Positions 1 through 8,638 of a DNA stretch of 64,000 bases are shown here, in pieces. Position numbers and translations under genes: made by a program. Under the pieces are notes generated by a model, which was given only the letters and a program-made list of their open reading frames with translations, made no database searches and was not told the DNA's origin. Within the stretch, counting starts at the first letter, position 1. Every line of letters starts with the position of its first letter. Source of the DNA: Palsa-1233 sp965651205 (lineage in GTDB: Bacteria; Gemmatimonadota; Gemmatimonadetes; Gemmatimonadales; GWC2-71-9); the NCBI GenBank assembly GCA_965651205.1, contig CBFGRM010000004.1:1-64000 (forward strand). The letters run 5' to 3'.

Positions 1-55
1 CGTCCGCGCAGGCGACTTCGAGGTGGTCAGGATGGAGGGAGTGGTGACGCCGTAG
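1..55 (+). CDS. C-terminal tail of a gene cut by the window edge (tentative)
   Basis: The first 52 bases read as an open frame (codons from base 2) ending at a TAG at 53-55; the visible tail ends MEGVVTP. It would converge on the glycosyltransferase that ends at 62. Only 17 codons are visible, so coding status rests on an open frame and a sensible spacing alone. Confidence 0.3.
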   Translation, partial: VRAGDFEVVRMEGVVTP

Positions 56-61
56 GGGTGA

Positions 62-880
62 TCAGGGCCTGGGGAAAAGCCGCCCCAACGCTACAAGGGC
101 CCGACCGGATATGCCGCGCTGCTTCCTGCCGCGATCACGGAAAGCGGCCCCGACCAGCCGGATCGGCATAGTCGCGCCGAGCTGCCGGGAGATCAGATTG
201 CGATGCACCCGGATCGTGCGCAATGATTTCCTCAGCATCGCACCGTGGTCCTGGCTCAGGTTGCCGTGACTGAATCTCCGCCAGTACACCAGTGGTTTGG
301 ATACGCCTACAAGCTTCCCCCCGCCACCAACCAGCCGAATTCCCAGGTCCCAATCGTCCATAATCGTTCGATCATCCGACCACTTTCCGAATCTCAGCAA
401 GGACTCCCTGCACACTGCGAGGCAGGATGGTATCCACGAAGTCGGAGGGACGACGGCCTGCCGGAACGTCAACAATTCAGGCTTTTCGGCGAAGCTGCGA
501 ACGCTTCCATCACTGTATGCAATGGTGACTCCGGTGAACGTGCCATCCACTTCGGGGTTGCTGTCGAAGACTCGGCCGACCTCCTCCAGCATTGTCGGAG
601 CCCACCAGTCATCGGCATCGAGAAAGGCCACGACGTCGTGCCTGGCCTGGTCGACGCCGTGATTCCTCGCGGCACCAACTCCGCTGTTGCGCTCCATCCG
701 ATGAACGGTCACCATCGCCGGCCAATCGCGCTCCTGCCAAGCCAGTGGACGCGGACCCACGTCGTCCACAATGATGACCTGCCTGGGTGGCCTGGTCTGT
801 TGCAGCACCGACCCGACCGCCTCATCGATCCACTGGTGGTCATTATAGAACGGGATCACCACAGAAAAGTCGATCGACAC
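62..880 (-). CDS. Family 2 glycosyltransferase
   Basis: Cytoplasmic or membrane-associated GT-A fold sugar transferase, using a nucleotide-sugar donor for surface glycan assembly. The N-terminus has the family beta-strand SVVIPFYN (residues 6-13), the VDD donor-site motif near residues 38-40 and the metal-binding DADD at 88-91. The GTG at 880 is chosen over an upstream GTG at 913 because GGGGAGGT lies a few bases before it and the protein then begins right at the first strand. Length 272 residues, normal for the family. It is the last gene of a minus-strand glycan run (3281 downwards). Acceptor and linkage cannot be read from sequence. Confidence 0.85.
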   Translation of the reverse strand: MSIDFSVVIPFYNDHQWIDEAVGSVLQQTRPPRQVIIVDDVGPRPLAWQERDWPAMVTVHRMERNSGVGAARNHGVDQARHDVVAFLDADDWWAPTMLEEVGRVFDSNPEVDGTFTGVTIAYSDGSVRSFAEKPELLTFRQAVVPPTSWIPSCLAVCRESLLRFGKWSDDRTIMDDWDLGIRLVGGGGKLVGVSKPLVYWRRFSHGNLSQDHGAMLRKSLRTIRVHRNLISRQLGATMPIRLVGAAFRDRGRKQRGISGRALVALGRLFPRP

Positions 881-1039
881 CGGACCTCCCCGAAACGGGC
901 GATAGCAGGGCACCCAACAGCAGGTGGGTTACGACTGACCGTCGACCTTACCCTCGCGCACTGCGTTGCACTACAGCTTGGGCCTTCGATGTATCACTCT
1001 GGAATCCACAGGTAATTGGCAACGCTCGGCACCTGTCAA

Positions 1040-1951
1040 TCAAAGCAGCCACCCCCAAGTACTTCTTGGCAGTGACGTACGAGCAAGTGCTGCGGCAGCA
1101 AATAGTCGTGCCTTCTCGCCGCGGGACAGCCTGTGCCGGTGCCACATCATCTGGTCACTACGTAGCCGAGCCAATCCGTTCCGCCCCAGTTGCTCGCGAA
1201 CTAGCGTTTCGTGGACATCGATGGTGTTCATCAATCGCCTCACCTGGGCCATTCCGGACGATGAGAGGTGTGAGTGCCCCGTCCTGCGGACCCTGGTGAG
1301 TGCTTCCCGGAGACCAACAATGCGAAGACCAGCCTTCGCCATCCGGATGAAAAGGTCCCAATCTTCGATAAATTCGTGGCCGGCCGTCCAGCCACCAACC
1401 TCCTTCACTGCATCTCGCCAGACCAGCACCGTAGGTGGTGCTACCTGATTGCGGCAGACCTGCTGGGAAAGACACAACTCCAGGGGTTTGACATCAAGGA
1501 ACTCTCGCTCGCGCCCGGCGGAGTCGAACACGATTGTACCGGTGTGCGAGGCAGCGACCGTACCTGACCCAATGAGGTGCTGATACTGGCGCTCGATTTT
1601 GGTTGGGAGCCAGAGGTCGTCCGCATCCAGATAAGCGACGAGGTCGCACCCTGACTGATCTGTTCCGATTTGACGTGCCCCGCCAGGGCCGACATTCCGT
1701 CTGAGCCGGATGACCTCTGCCACCCCTTCCACACTCCTCAGGGTTGCTTCTTCCTCAGGTCCTGACGCGTCGTCGACGACCACGATCCGATCGACAGGGG
1801 TGGTCTGTGCTAGCACCGAGGCAACGGCCTCCCCCAGGAAATCCCCGTGACGGTGATTAGTGATCACGGCCGCGATCGTGTGCGATCGCTGAGCGCAGGA
1901 ATTGGCGCCGGGAGTACGGAATTGCGGGGTGCTCAGAGTTGGCGTGGACAT
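1040..1951 (-). CDS. Family 2 glycosyltransferase
   Basis: A second GT2 enzyme, 303 residues, related in layout to its neighbour at 62-880: strand IAAVITNH at residues 25-32, VVVDDAS at 57-63, and the metal site DADD at 109-112. The two proteins also share the order of motifs and the W-rich segment after the DADD, so they may be distant duplicates acting on successive sugars. Start at ATG 1951 is preferred; an upstream in-frame start at 1978 would add nine residues without family similarity. The 159-base gap to the next gene downstream holds no gene I can support. Confidence 0.83.
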   Translation of the reverse strand: MSTPTLSTPQFRTPGANSCAQRSHTIAAVITNHRHGDFLGEAVASVLAQTTPVDRIVVVDDASGPEEEATLRSVEGVAEVIRLRRNVGPGGARQIGTDQSGCDLVAYLDADDLWLPTKIERQYQHLIGSGTVAASHTGTIVFDSAGREREFLDVKPLELCLSQQVCRNQVAPPTVLVWRDAVKEVGGWTAGHEFIEDWDLFIRMAKAGLRIVGLREALTRVRRTGHSHLSSSGMAQVRRLMNTIDVHETLVREQLGRNGLARLRSDQMMWHRHRLSRGEKARLFAAAALARTSLPRSTWGWLL

Positions 1952-2153
1952 ACACCACCGCGCCAGCAAACAAGACACCTGCTCCGAGGAGGCGCGTCAA
2001 GCGCCGTCAATCACAATCAGTTCAAGGGGATAGATCCTTGATGCGAACCGGGTTGGATTAGGGATGTTGCGAGAGGTCCGCAAGAATGAGGGGGCGTCTC
2101 CTCAGCCTACCCAATTTCCGGCCCCGTCTCCACAGGGTAGCCGTCCTGAGAGG

Positions 2154-3281
2154 TCAGCGGCGCAGGGCGTCTCTTAGTCTGCCCAGAACCCCGCCCGTGA
2201 GCCGGTCCAGCCTGCGCAAGCTGCTGCGCCGTCGCTCCGCCGCCAACAGCTGGTCGAGCGCCTGCCTGACTTCGGGGTCCGGATGCTCACGCTCCAGGTC
2301 GTCGAGTTCCTCGATGTAGTCCAACCTGCCACCCTGATCGGTGCCGAGGATATTGATCAGCCCCAGGTCAAGCGGCTCGGGGAAGCTCGGCATCGGGGCA
2401 CCGAGCAACCGGAGGGCAATCATCGTTCGGACACACTTCTCGCAACGACAGCAGTTGTAACCGCTGTCGTGCCAGCAGACTCGCAGTCTTTCAAGCACCA
2501 CCCTGTCGCCGGCGAGGGCCTTGATCTTGGCCGTGCGACGCACTGCCCCATCGTGCTCGAACACCGTGCCCCGTGACGACCACAACTTGTCCAGGTCGGG
2601 ACTCGAGGCGAACCCTGTCATTCTCTCCAGCGCGTGCGACGCGGCGATCAACACCTGCTGGTGCGGCACCAGATGGCCGACCGAGGCGAGCCCGGCACCC
2701 TGAAAGGTACGACTCCATTTGAGTCCGTTGTGGTAGCCGAGGAAACGGATATTGGTGGCCATCGTGACGAACGGCAGCCCCCAGCTATCCGCCACTGCCC
2801 GGCCACCGTCGACTGCGGCCTGCCACAGCTCCTCGTTCTCCAGTTGCATATCGATGCCGCGCAGCAGCATCAGCACCGAAATCCGCTCACGGTTCATCAG
2901 TGCGGTGTACGATCCGTCAACGCCTCCCGAGAAGAACGCCATCGCTCCCGGAGTTGTCGCCGGTGCACGGTCGGATACCGCTGCCTCGACCTTGACCCGA
3001 TGGAACCTCGCGCCGAGCTCGGCCTGATGCCCCAGGAGATACTCCTGGACCAGGTCGAGGTTGGCCAGGAAGACCGGATCGAGCGGCCAGTCGGCGGGAA
3101 GGATCAGGGCCTCGTCGCGCTGCATCGCAGGCAACAGCCCTGCGCACGCCAGGAACTCGCCGCCCTGCCCCGGCTCGAACCCGACAGGCAACTCATACCA
3201 GAGATCGAAATCTCCCACCCGGGCTTCCAGACGGATACCACCCGACTCGGCGGTAGAAAGCCGCGGAGCTTCGATCTTCAT
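2154..3281 (-). CDS. PP-loop ATPase, QueC/NAD-synthase-like, in glycan cluster
   Basis: A 375-residue protein of the adenine-nucleotide alpha-hydrolase (PP-loop) superfamily. The PP-loop is SGGVDGS (residues 118-124), where most relatives have SGGVDS. A Cys cluster (C269, C277, C278, C280, C283) resembles the zinc site of QueC-type enzymes. Family enzymes adenylate a carboxylate or similar group before amide, nitrile or thiolation chemistry. Placement at the head of a run of glycosyltransferases suggests it modifies a sugar or glycan precursor; that is inference. ATG 3281 is chosen because upstream sequence in frame looks non-coding. The actual substrate is unknown. Confidence 0.7.
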   Translation of the reverse strand: MKIEAPRLSTAESGGIRLEARVGDFDLWYELPVGFEPGQGGEFLACAGLLPAMQRDEALILPADWPLDPVFLANLDLVQEYLLGHQAELGARFHRVKVEAAVSDRAPATTPGAMAFFSGGVDGSYTALMNRERISVLMLLRGIDMQLENEELWQAAVDGGRAVADSWGLPFVTMATNIRFLGYHNGLKWSRTFQGAGLASVGHLVPHQQVLIAASHALERMTGFASSPDLDKLWSSRGTVFEHDGAVRRTAKIKALAGDRVVLERLRVCWHDSGYNCCRCEKCVRTMIALRLLGAPMPSFPEPLDLGLINILGTDQGGRLDYIEELDDLEREHPDPEVRQALDQLLAAERRRSSLRRLDRLTGGVLGRLRDALRR

Positions 3282-3627
3282 CCTGATGCCTCCGCGGGTT
3301 GAGATGGTGCCAGGAGCGGGGCGGATTCTAATCCTACCCGAGACGTTATGGCCAGCTTGTTGGTACACGTCGATTCCACTGTCCTGCGCCGCCACACCTC
3401 GAAGGTTCAGGCCTGCTGTTGCCCCCAAGCACCACTGTGGCGTCCGCGCGACACAAGTTGGAGGTGCCTGCGACACCTATGCGGCTCCGACCCCTGTCAC
3501 CAAGTTGTTTCCTGGCAATGCTTTACGAAACCGCCGCTGACCTGCCACAGTCTGCCACTGCTCTAGCACGCCGCTTGCTCAAAGCTGGCCCGTTGGTCCA
3601 CCATCCCAAATTGGAAGGCGTTCCACT
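3282..3627. other. 346-base divergent intergenic region
   Basis: No gene is supported here. It separates the PP-loop gene (minus) from the PEP-CTERM gene (plus). It holds a sigma-54-like promoter (3564-3579), a short inverted repeat AGGTG-N7-CACCT at 3462-3478, and a direct repeat of CTGCCAC with a 10-base period at about 3542-3558. The direct repeat lies just upstream of the promoter, a place where an activator could bind, but this is only positional evidence. Confidence 0.6.
3564..3579 (+). promoter_or_regulatory. Sigma-54 (-24/-12) promoter candidate for the PEP-CTERM gene
   Basis: TAGCACG-N4-TTGCT matches the RpoN consensus TGGCACG-N4-TTGCW at every listed position except one G of the -24 GG. 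The -12 GC is at 3577-3578, placing transcription start near 3590 and leaving about 38 bases before ATG 3628, with GGAAGG at 3613-3618 as ribosome site. PEP-CTERM genes in several phyla are under sigma-54 control with the PrsK/PrsR two-component system, which supports the call. Confidence 0.6.
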
Positions 3628-4368
3628 ATGCAGCCCATCTCCCGATTGTTCGCCGCCGTATTGGCGGTCGCAGTGCCGGTCGCTGGCGCCTCTGCCCAGT
3701 CGATCACCAGCATCACCGCCAACTGGGCCAATGCCGTTGGCAACCCGTCGACCATCAACAACAGCAACCCCGACGCGGTGCTGGCGTGCTGGCCGGCTGC
3801 CAACAGCGACGGCGACTGCGCCAGCCTCGGCACCGCCCAGCCGCCTCTGTCCGGCTACGTTTTCGAGCGCTCAACCACGCCGCTGAGCCCGGGGATCAAC
3901 AGCCCGTTCGTGCTGGGCCAGTTCACCCACCACAACTTCACGGTGCCTCGTGGCTCATCGATCACCTCGATCGACCTGCTGTTTTCGTTCACGATCGAAG
4001 GCCTCGTGATCAATGACACCTGGACGCTCGCCCACGAAGAGACATCGAACACCACGCTTCCGTGCACATATCCCGGCACGCCCAATTGCCCCGACCGAGT
4101 GAGCTTCTCGATCGCCGGTGGCGCTGGACCGACGCCGTTTATGTACGACGGCCAGCAGTACATCATCTCGCTGTTCGGATTCGGTGCGACTGCCGACGAA
4201 GCATCGCTCAACCCGGCATACATCACCCAGGAGTCCCAGTCCAACACCACCTTCCTGTGGGCTGAGATCACTACGCCGAGTGAAACCGTCCCCGAGCCTG
4301 CCACGATGACGCTGCTTGCCACCGGCTTGGCCGGTATGGCTGCCGCGCGCCGTCGCCGCAAGAGCTGA
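3628..4368 (+). CDS. PEP-CTERM sorting-domain exoprotein
   Basis: A 246-residue exported protein. It begins with a signal peptide (Met, hydrophobic run, Ala-Ser-Ala type cleavage near residue 24) and ends with the tripartite PEP-CTERM signal: VPEPAT, a hydrophobic helix LLATGLAGMAA, then the basic tail RRRRKS. In this pathway an exosortase removes the tail in the inner membrane and passes the protein to the surface, often with exopolysaccharide made by nearby genes. The central part is Ser/Thr/Asn-rich and beta-like with no named domain. No exosortase gene is in the window. It is followed at once by a strong terminator, so it is likely transcribed alone. Confidence 0.88.
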   Translation: MQPISRLFAAVLAVAVPVAGASAQSITSITANWANAVGNPSTINNSNPDAVLACWPAANSDGDCASLGTAQPPLSGYVFERSTTPLSPGINSPFVLGQFTHHNFTVPRGSSITSIDLLFSFTIEGLVINDTWTLAHEETSNTTLPCTYPGTPNCPDRVSFSIAGGAGPTPFMYDGQQYIISLFGFGATADEASLNPAYITQESQSNTTFLWAEITTPSETVPEPATMTLLATGLAGMAAARRRRKS

Positions 4369-4390
4369 ACGCTCCAGGACACCAAGCAAG

Positions 4391-4422
4391 GAAAACGCCC
4401 CGTCAGCCGACGGGGCGTTTTC
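4391..4422. terminator. Bidirectional Rho-independent terminator
   Basis: Perfect 14-bp stem (4391-4404 with 4409-4422) around a 4-base loop, GAAAACGCCCCGTC paired with its complement, giving an A-run before and a T-run after on either strand. It lies between convergent genes ending at 4368 (plus) and 4461 (minus), so it can serve both. Confidence 0.93.
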
Positions 4423-4460
4423 TTGCAAATGCGCGGGGCTTGCTCCGAACAAGGCCGCTC

Positions 4461-5588
4461 TTACACCGCTTCCTGACCGAAGCAGGGACTGAGGCGGATG
4501 CTCCCCTCACGCAGCGACGAGATCACTCCCTCGCGCTCCAACTCCCGGTGAACCGCAGCCGCGTCGCCCCGCGGCTTGACGCACAAGATCCCCGAACCAC
4601 GCTCGCCCTCCGGGGAAGTGATGGTACCGCCTCGCTCCGCCGCCCACCTCCGCCACTCAGCCAACTGCTGCTGTATCCGGGCGGCGATCCGACCTACCCC
4701 GATTTCAAGAATCAGTTCCAGCGACGCATTCATCGCGGCAAAGTCCTGTGCCGGCAAAGTGATCAGCTCGAACCGCCGGGCATCGTCCCAGGGCCTGGGG
4801 TCGTAGGCGGTGAGCCGGGAATAGTCGTCGGTTCCCTTGAACGCCGCCCAACCGGCAAACGTCGGCATCGTCTGCGTGATCAGGTCCTTGCGCACGTACA
4901 GAAATCCGGTGCCCCACGGCGACAGCAACCACTTCTGTGCGCCGCAAGCCAGGAAGTCCACCGGCGTCGCCGAGACGTCTATGGGGACCTGGCCACATCC
5001 CTGTATCGCGTCGACGATCAGCCACTTGTCGAGTTGTCGTGTGGCCGCCGACAACGCTGCAAGATCGACCGTGTAGCCGTTGCTGAACTGTGTCAGCGAT
5101 ACACACACCGCCCGGACATCATTGTCCTGCAACCGCTCGTGCAGTCGGACCTCGTCGGGCCAACCCCGAGCGGTGACAGGAATCCGCTCCAGCACGACTC
5201 CCTCTCCCTCGCGAGCCAACCAGGGATACACGTTGCTCGGAAATTCGCGATCGAAGGTGAGCACGACATCGCCAGGCCGGAGCGGTAGCGCCCGGGCCGC
5301 GATGTTGAGACCGGTGGTGGTGTTGGGCATCAACGCGATTTCCCCGGGTGTTGCACCGATGAGCGTTGCAGAGAGCTCGCGCGAGCGCGCAAGGATGCCG
5401 TTCATCCGATCGACCGTCCACAGGTCGGGGCGAGTGCGGTCGCGATTGCCCTGCTCAACCGCCCGGAGCGCCCGGGCCGGCAACGGTCCGGTACTGGCAG
5501 TGTTGCAATAGCGGATTCCGTCCAGTGCCGCGAACTCGTCTTGCGACAGGCGCTTCCAGTCGACCGTGCCGGGGTCAGTATCGATCAC
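4461..5588 (-). CDS. Class V aminotransferase (PLP enzyme)
   Basis: A 375-residue fold-type I PLP enzyme of the cysteine-desulfurase/isopenicillin-epimerase-like group. The PLP lysine is K219 in GAQKWLLSP; the cofactor-binding Asp is D193 in VDAIQGCGQ. N-terminal CNTASTGPLP is typical of the family. A short Gly-rich C-terminal part, without the conserved Cys loop of NifS/SufS, argues against a housekeeping sulfurtransferase. Its ATG overlaps the stop of the upstream glycosyltransferase by four bases (ATGA), so both are translated together; an amino-sugar or amino-acid precursor role is possible but not shown. Confidence 0.82.
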   Translation of the reverse strand: MIDTDPGTVDWKRLSQDEFAALDGIRYCNTASTGPLPARALRAVEQGNRDRTRPDLWTVDRMNGILARSRELSATLIGATPGEIALMPNTTTGLNIAARALPLRPGDVVLTFDREFPSNVYPWLAREGEGVVLERIPVTARGWPDEVRLHERLQDNDVRAVCVSLTQFSNGYTVDLAALSAATRQLDKWLIVDAIQGCGQVPIDVSATPVDFLACGAQKWLLSPWGTGFLYVRKDLITQTMPTFAGWAAFKGTDDYSRLTAYDPRPWDDARRFELITLPAQDFAAMNASLELILEIGVGRIAARIQQQLAEWRRWAAERGGTITSPEGERGSGILCVKPRGDAAAVHRELEREGVISSLREGSIRLSPCFGQEAV

Positions 5589-6766
5589 TGCCGCCCCAGT
5601 TCGGCCGCGATGGCGTTGAGGTCCGCAACCACCCGCGACCAGGTGAAGCGCGACTCCACCCGGGCCCTGCCGGCATCGCCCAGCCGCCGGGCGAGGGTCT
5701 GGTCAGCCAGCAGGTGTCGCACCGCGTCGGCGGCAGGTTCCGGGTCGCCTGGCGTCACCAGAATGCCGGTTTCACCGTTGGCCACCGCGTCGGCAATGCC
5801 ACCGCTGGCCCCGGCCACCACCGGCAGACCGCTGGCCGCCGCCTCCAGCAATGCGATCCCGAAGCCCTCGACATCCAGCCCTGCCTCGCGGGAGAGGCCG
5901 AGGTAGATCTCCCCCATCGCCAGCGCAGCCGGCAGTTCATCGTCGCCCACGTCGGTGAGCAGGTGGACTCGGTCGGCAACCCCCAAGTCCGCCGCCATCG
6001 CCTGAAGCGTATCGGCATACGAGCCCCGGCCGACCACCGCGTATCGCAGCGTCGGGTACTCCTCCGCCAGCCGGGCCAGCACCTCGATCCCGGTGTCGAT
6101 GCCCTTGTGGGGTACCAGACGAGCCACGGTCACCAGCCAGCGGCCTTCCGGCAACCCGCGGGACTCCCGGAAGGTGTTGGCCGCCTCCGGCGCGGGAGCG
6201 AACCGGACCGGGTCGGTGCCCAGGGGCACCACTCGCACCCGGTCGGCGATATGCAGGAGCTCGAGCTCACCCAGCACCTTGCGGCAGAGGTCGGCGGTCC
6301 AGCGCGAGTTGGCCACGACCACCCGAGCCGATTCGAAGAGGGCCGCATAGCTGCGGCGCTTGAGGCGCGAACGGCGCAGCTTGGGGCGGATCTGCAGCAG
6401 GTCACCGCCGTGGAGCAGGATTCCGTACGGCAGGCCGACCCGCTCCCAGGCCCACTTGGCCGGATAGCCGGCCGGCCGGATGTTGCCGCACCAGGCGAAC
6501 CGGGCGTCGGGGTCGCGTCCCAGCGCAGCGGCCCTGCGCGACCAGAGCAGCATTCCCTGGAGGGTCTTGAGCCGGTGGGTCGAGATCGGCAGCCGGTCGA
6601 CCGGGTTGGGCAGGGTGCGGTCGATCTCGTCCTGATCGGCCACGGTGCCGGTGGACACCAGCAACGAGCCGGGCGGATAGCCCCGCGCCAGTTCCTCCAT
6701 CCAACGGGAGATCCCGCCGCCCAGCGGCGGAAAGTCATATGTGAACAGGAGGTCGTGGGTCGGCAC
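5585..6766 (-). CDS. Family 4 glycosyltransferase
   Basis: A 393-residue GT-B glycosyltransferase. It opens with LLFTYDFPPLGGGISR, the acceptor-side Gly loop of GT4 enzymes, and has a donor-side signature GFGIALLEAAASGLPVVAG where the Glu contacts the nucleotide sugar. GTG 6766 is taken as start because GGAGGTG lies just upstream; the open frame continues further but that part is unlike the family and would run into the divergent promoter region. Downstream, the aminotransferase overlaps by four bases. Likely builds an exopolysaccharide or lipopolysaccharide; sugar specificity unknown. Confidence 0.86.
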   Translation of the reverse strand: MPTHDLLFTYDFPPLGGGISRWMEELARGYPPGSLLVSTGTVADQDEIDRTLPNPVDRLPISTHRLKTLQGMLLWSRRAAALGRDPDARFAWCGNIRPAGYPAKWAWERVGLPYGILLHGGDLLQIRPKLRRSRLKRRSYAALFESARVVVANSRWTADLCRKVLGELELLHIADRVRVVPLGTDPVRFAPAPEAANTFRESRGLPEGRWLVTVARLVPHKGIDTGIEVLARLAEEYPTLRYAVVGRGSYADTLQAMAADLGVADRVHLLTDVGDDELPAALAMGEIYLGLSREAGLDVEGFGIALLEAAASGLPVVAGASGGIADAVANGETGILVTPGDPEPAADAVRHLLADQTLARRLGDAGRARVESRFTWSRVVADLNAIAAELGRQ

Positions 6767-6784
6767 CAGGGCACCTCCGGACAG

Positions 6785-6799
6785 CGGGAAGAGTTCCCG
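6785..6799. promoter_or_regulatory. Inverted repeat in divergent promoter region
   Basis: CGGGAA-GAG-TTCCCG, a perfect 6-bp inverted repeat with 3-base spacing, lies between the divergent genes starting at 6766 (minus) and 6927 (plus). The size suits a dimeric repressor site or a short hairpin. A weak promoter-like pair TTGCCG (6836) and TAGCGT (6859) with 17-base spacing could serve the plus gene. Confidence 0.3.
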
Positions 6800-6926
6800 A
6801 AAGCTAGCAACGGGGGGAAGCACCCCCTTGCACCCTTGCCGGATCGGGAGTCGGACCGTAGCGTGGAGGCACCGGGGGCGTGTCAATCGTCCGCCCGCCG
6901 GCCCACTCCCACGCCGGAGCAAACAG

Positions 6927-7538
6927 ATGAAGCGACTCGCCCTGCTGGCCTTCGCTGGCCTCCTCACCACCGCCGTCCCGCTCGGAGCCCAGTCGGGTTT
7001 CGGCGTGTTGGGTGGCCTCACCTCAAGCAAGGTATCGGTCGAGGGCGGCGGCGCCACGCTGACCTTCGAATCGCGGACCGGCTTCGCCGCCGGCCTGAGC
7101 CTGATCCGACCGATCGGCGGCGGTCTCGACCTCGAACTGGATGGCCTCTACGTGCAGAAGGGGATGTCGATCTCGGAGCAGGCCGCCGATGCCAGCCTCA
7201 ACCTCGCCTACATCGAAGTGCCGGTGCTGCTCCGCTACGGCATCGGCTACAACTCGTCGATGCGGCCGTTCCTGCTGGGCGGTGCATCACTGGCGTTCAA
7301 GGCAGGCTGCTCGGTGAGTGGCGAGGAAGGTGGCGTGTCGGTCGATCTGGATTGCGATGAACTGCTCGGGGCCGAGCAGGAGTCGTTCGATCTAGGCATC
7401 ACCTACGGTGCCGGAGTGCAGTTCAATCGCCTGTCGATTCAGGCTCGCTACACTCTCGGTCTGATGAACATCGGCGACGACGAGGATGTCACCTCAAAGA
7501 ACCGCACCTGGTACTTGCTGGCAGGCATCTCGTTCTGA
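6927..7538 (+). CDS. Outer-membrane beta-barrel protein (porin/OmpW-like)
   Basis: A 203-residue protein with a clean signal peptide (MKRLALLAF, hydrophobic core, cleavage after LGAQ near residue 23). The mature part alternates polar and aromatic/hydrophobic residues and ends with an aromatic C-terminal residue (AGISF), the usual signature for Bam-dependent barrels. It resembles the 8-strand 'outer membrane beta-barrel' or PorT-like families common in Bacteroidota and Gemmatimonadota. Residues around 126-150 form a Cys- and Glu-rich loop (SVSGEEGG) that would be surface exposed. No partner can be assigned; it is divergent from the glycosyltransferase operon. Confidence 0.78.
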   Translation: MKRLALLAFAGLLTTAVPLGAQSGFGVLGGLTSSKVSVEGGGATLTFESRTGFAAGLSLIRPIGGGLDLELDGLYVQKGMSISEQAADASLNLAYIEVPVLLRYGIGYNSSMRPFLLGGASLAFKAGCSVSGEEGGVSVDLDCDELLGAEQESFDLGITYGAGVQFNRLSIQARYTLGLMNIGDDEDVTSKNRTWYLLAGISF

Positions 7539-7570
7539 GCCCAATCCACCGACGGAGGTGGCACTGGTTG

Positions 7571-8638
7571 TCACCTCCGCCGGACCAGCGCGTCATAGCC
7601 GTCGATCATTCTCGACATCGGATACTCTGCTGCCACCCGAGCCCTGGCTGCCTGGCCGAGCCGGTCCCGGCGCGCGGGATCATCGAGCAACCCTGTCATC
7701 AGTCGAGCAGCCGCCTCGGCGTCGCCGGGCGGGAACAGCTCGCCGGCGTCAGCCACCAACTCGGGCGTGGCGCCCGATGCTGCCGCCACCACCGCCCGTC
7801 CCAGCGCCATCGACTCGGCGGTGACATTGCCGAACAGCTCCACGGGTGACGGCAGCAGCACCACGTCGGCAGCCCGAATCACGTCGTGCAGTTGCTCCGG
7901 TTTCAGCCTGCCGACCGCGACCACATCCAGATCCGGATTGTCCGACGGCGCCACGGAATCGGTCACCAGCCAGGTGATCCGCCGCCGACTGGCAACCATT
8001 TCCACCGCGGCTCGCGCAACATCGACACGCTTCTCCGCAATGTCGGGGGTGGGGGTCACCACCAGCAGATCGTCGTCGGTCAGTCCCATCCGCGCCCGAG
8101 TGGCCGAGCCGCGACCTGGAGACTCGGGCAGCGAGTCGATGTCGACACCGTTGGGGATCACGGCCGACGGGATCCGCGCCAGCCAGGGCGAATCGCTGAC
8201 AAGTTTGTCGCGACCGTATCTGCTCAGGTGAACCAGCTTGTCGAGACCGCCGAACAACCAGCGCTGCAGCGGATCGGTTGCCAGCTTGCGGCTGTGCAGG
8301 TTGTAGCGCCAGATGATGCTGCGACCCCTCAGCAGCGATGCATAGCGGGAGATGCGAACGTCACGCGGTGAGTCGGCAATGATCACGGCGGTGCGATGGC
8401 TGTCGAGGAGTCGGCGGACCAGGGCCACCTCGCGACGGCCGGTGTCGCCGGTCGGCACCAGTTGCACGGTGACACCCATTGCCTCCAGTTGCGCGGCGAC
8501 ATCGGGGTGACCGACGATCAACTGCACCGAGTGGCCGGACCGCCCCAGTCCTGCTGCGATCCCGGCGAACATCCGGCCCGAACCGCGCCAGCCCGGTGTC
8601 GTCAGCATCAGCGTCACCCTGACGCCGGTGCTGTTCAT
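7571..8638 (-). CDS. Family 4 glycosyltransferase
   Basis: A 355-residue GT-B enzyme beginning at ATG 8638, which overlaps the upstream gene's TGA by four bases. The N-terminal Rossmann half has GSGRMFAGIAAGLG; the C-terminal half has ELFGNVTAESMALGRAVVAAASG, the GT4 E-x7-E-like donor site. PNGVD at about residue 170 is typical of the inter-domain region. It forms a pair with the glycosyltransferase at 8635-9513. A small hairpin (CGGAGGTG/CACCTCCG, 7553-7579) lies at the convergent junction with the barrel gene. Confidence 0.85.
   Translation of the reverse strand: MNSTGVRVTLMLTTPGWRGSGRMFAGIAAGLGRSGHSVQLIVGHPDVAAQLEAMGVTVQLVPTGDTGRREVALVRRLLDSHRTAVIIADSPRDVRISRYASLLRGRSIIWRYNLHSRKLATDPLQRWLFGGLDKLVHLSRYGRDKLVSDSPWLARIPSAVIPNGVDIDSLPESPGRGSATRARMGLTDDDLLVVTPTPDIAEKRVDVARAAVEMVASRRRITWLVTDSVAPSDNPDLDVVAVGRLKPEQLHDVIRAADVVLLPSPVELFGNVTAESMALGRAVVAAASGATPELVADAGELFPPGDAEAAARLMTGLLDDPARRDRLGQAARARVAAEYPMSRMIDGYDALVRRR

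Noticed and set aside
3462..3478. Short inverted repeat AGGTG-N7-CACCT as an operator
   Set aside because: Five-base arms occur by chance in this composition and it lies about 100 bases upstream of the sigma-54-like promoter without other support.
4461..5588. Assignment as cysteine desulfurase (SufS/IscS)
   Set aside because: The conserved catalytic Cys loop is not found and no Fe-S assembly genes are adjacent; only the class V fold is supported.
5366..7360. Long plus-strand frame opposite the aminotransferase and GT4 genes
   Set aside because: Antisense to clearly coding minus-strand genes; no motif in the translation.
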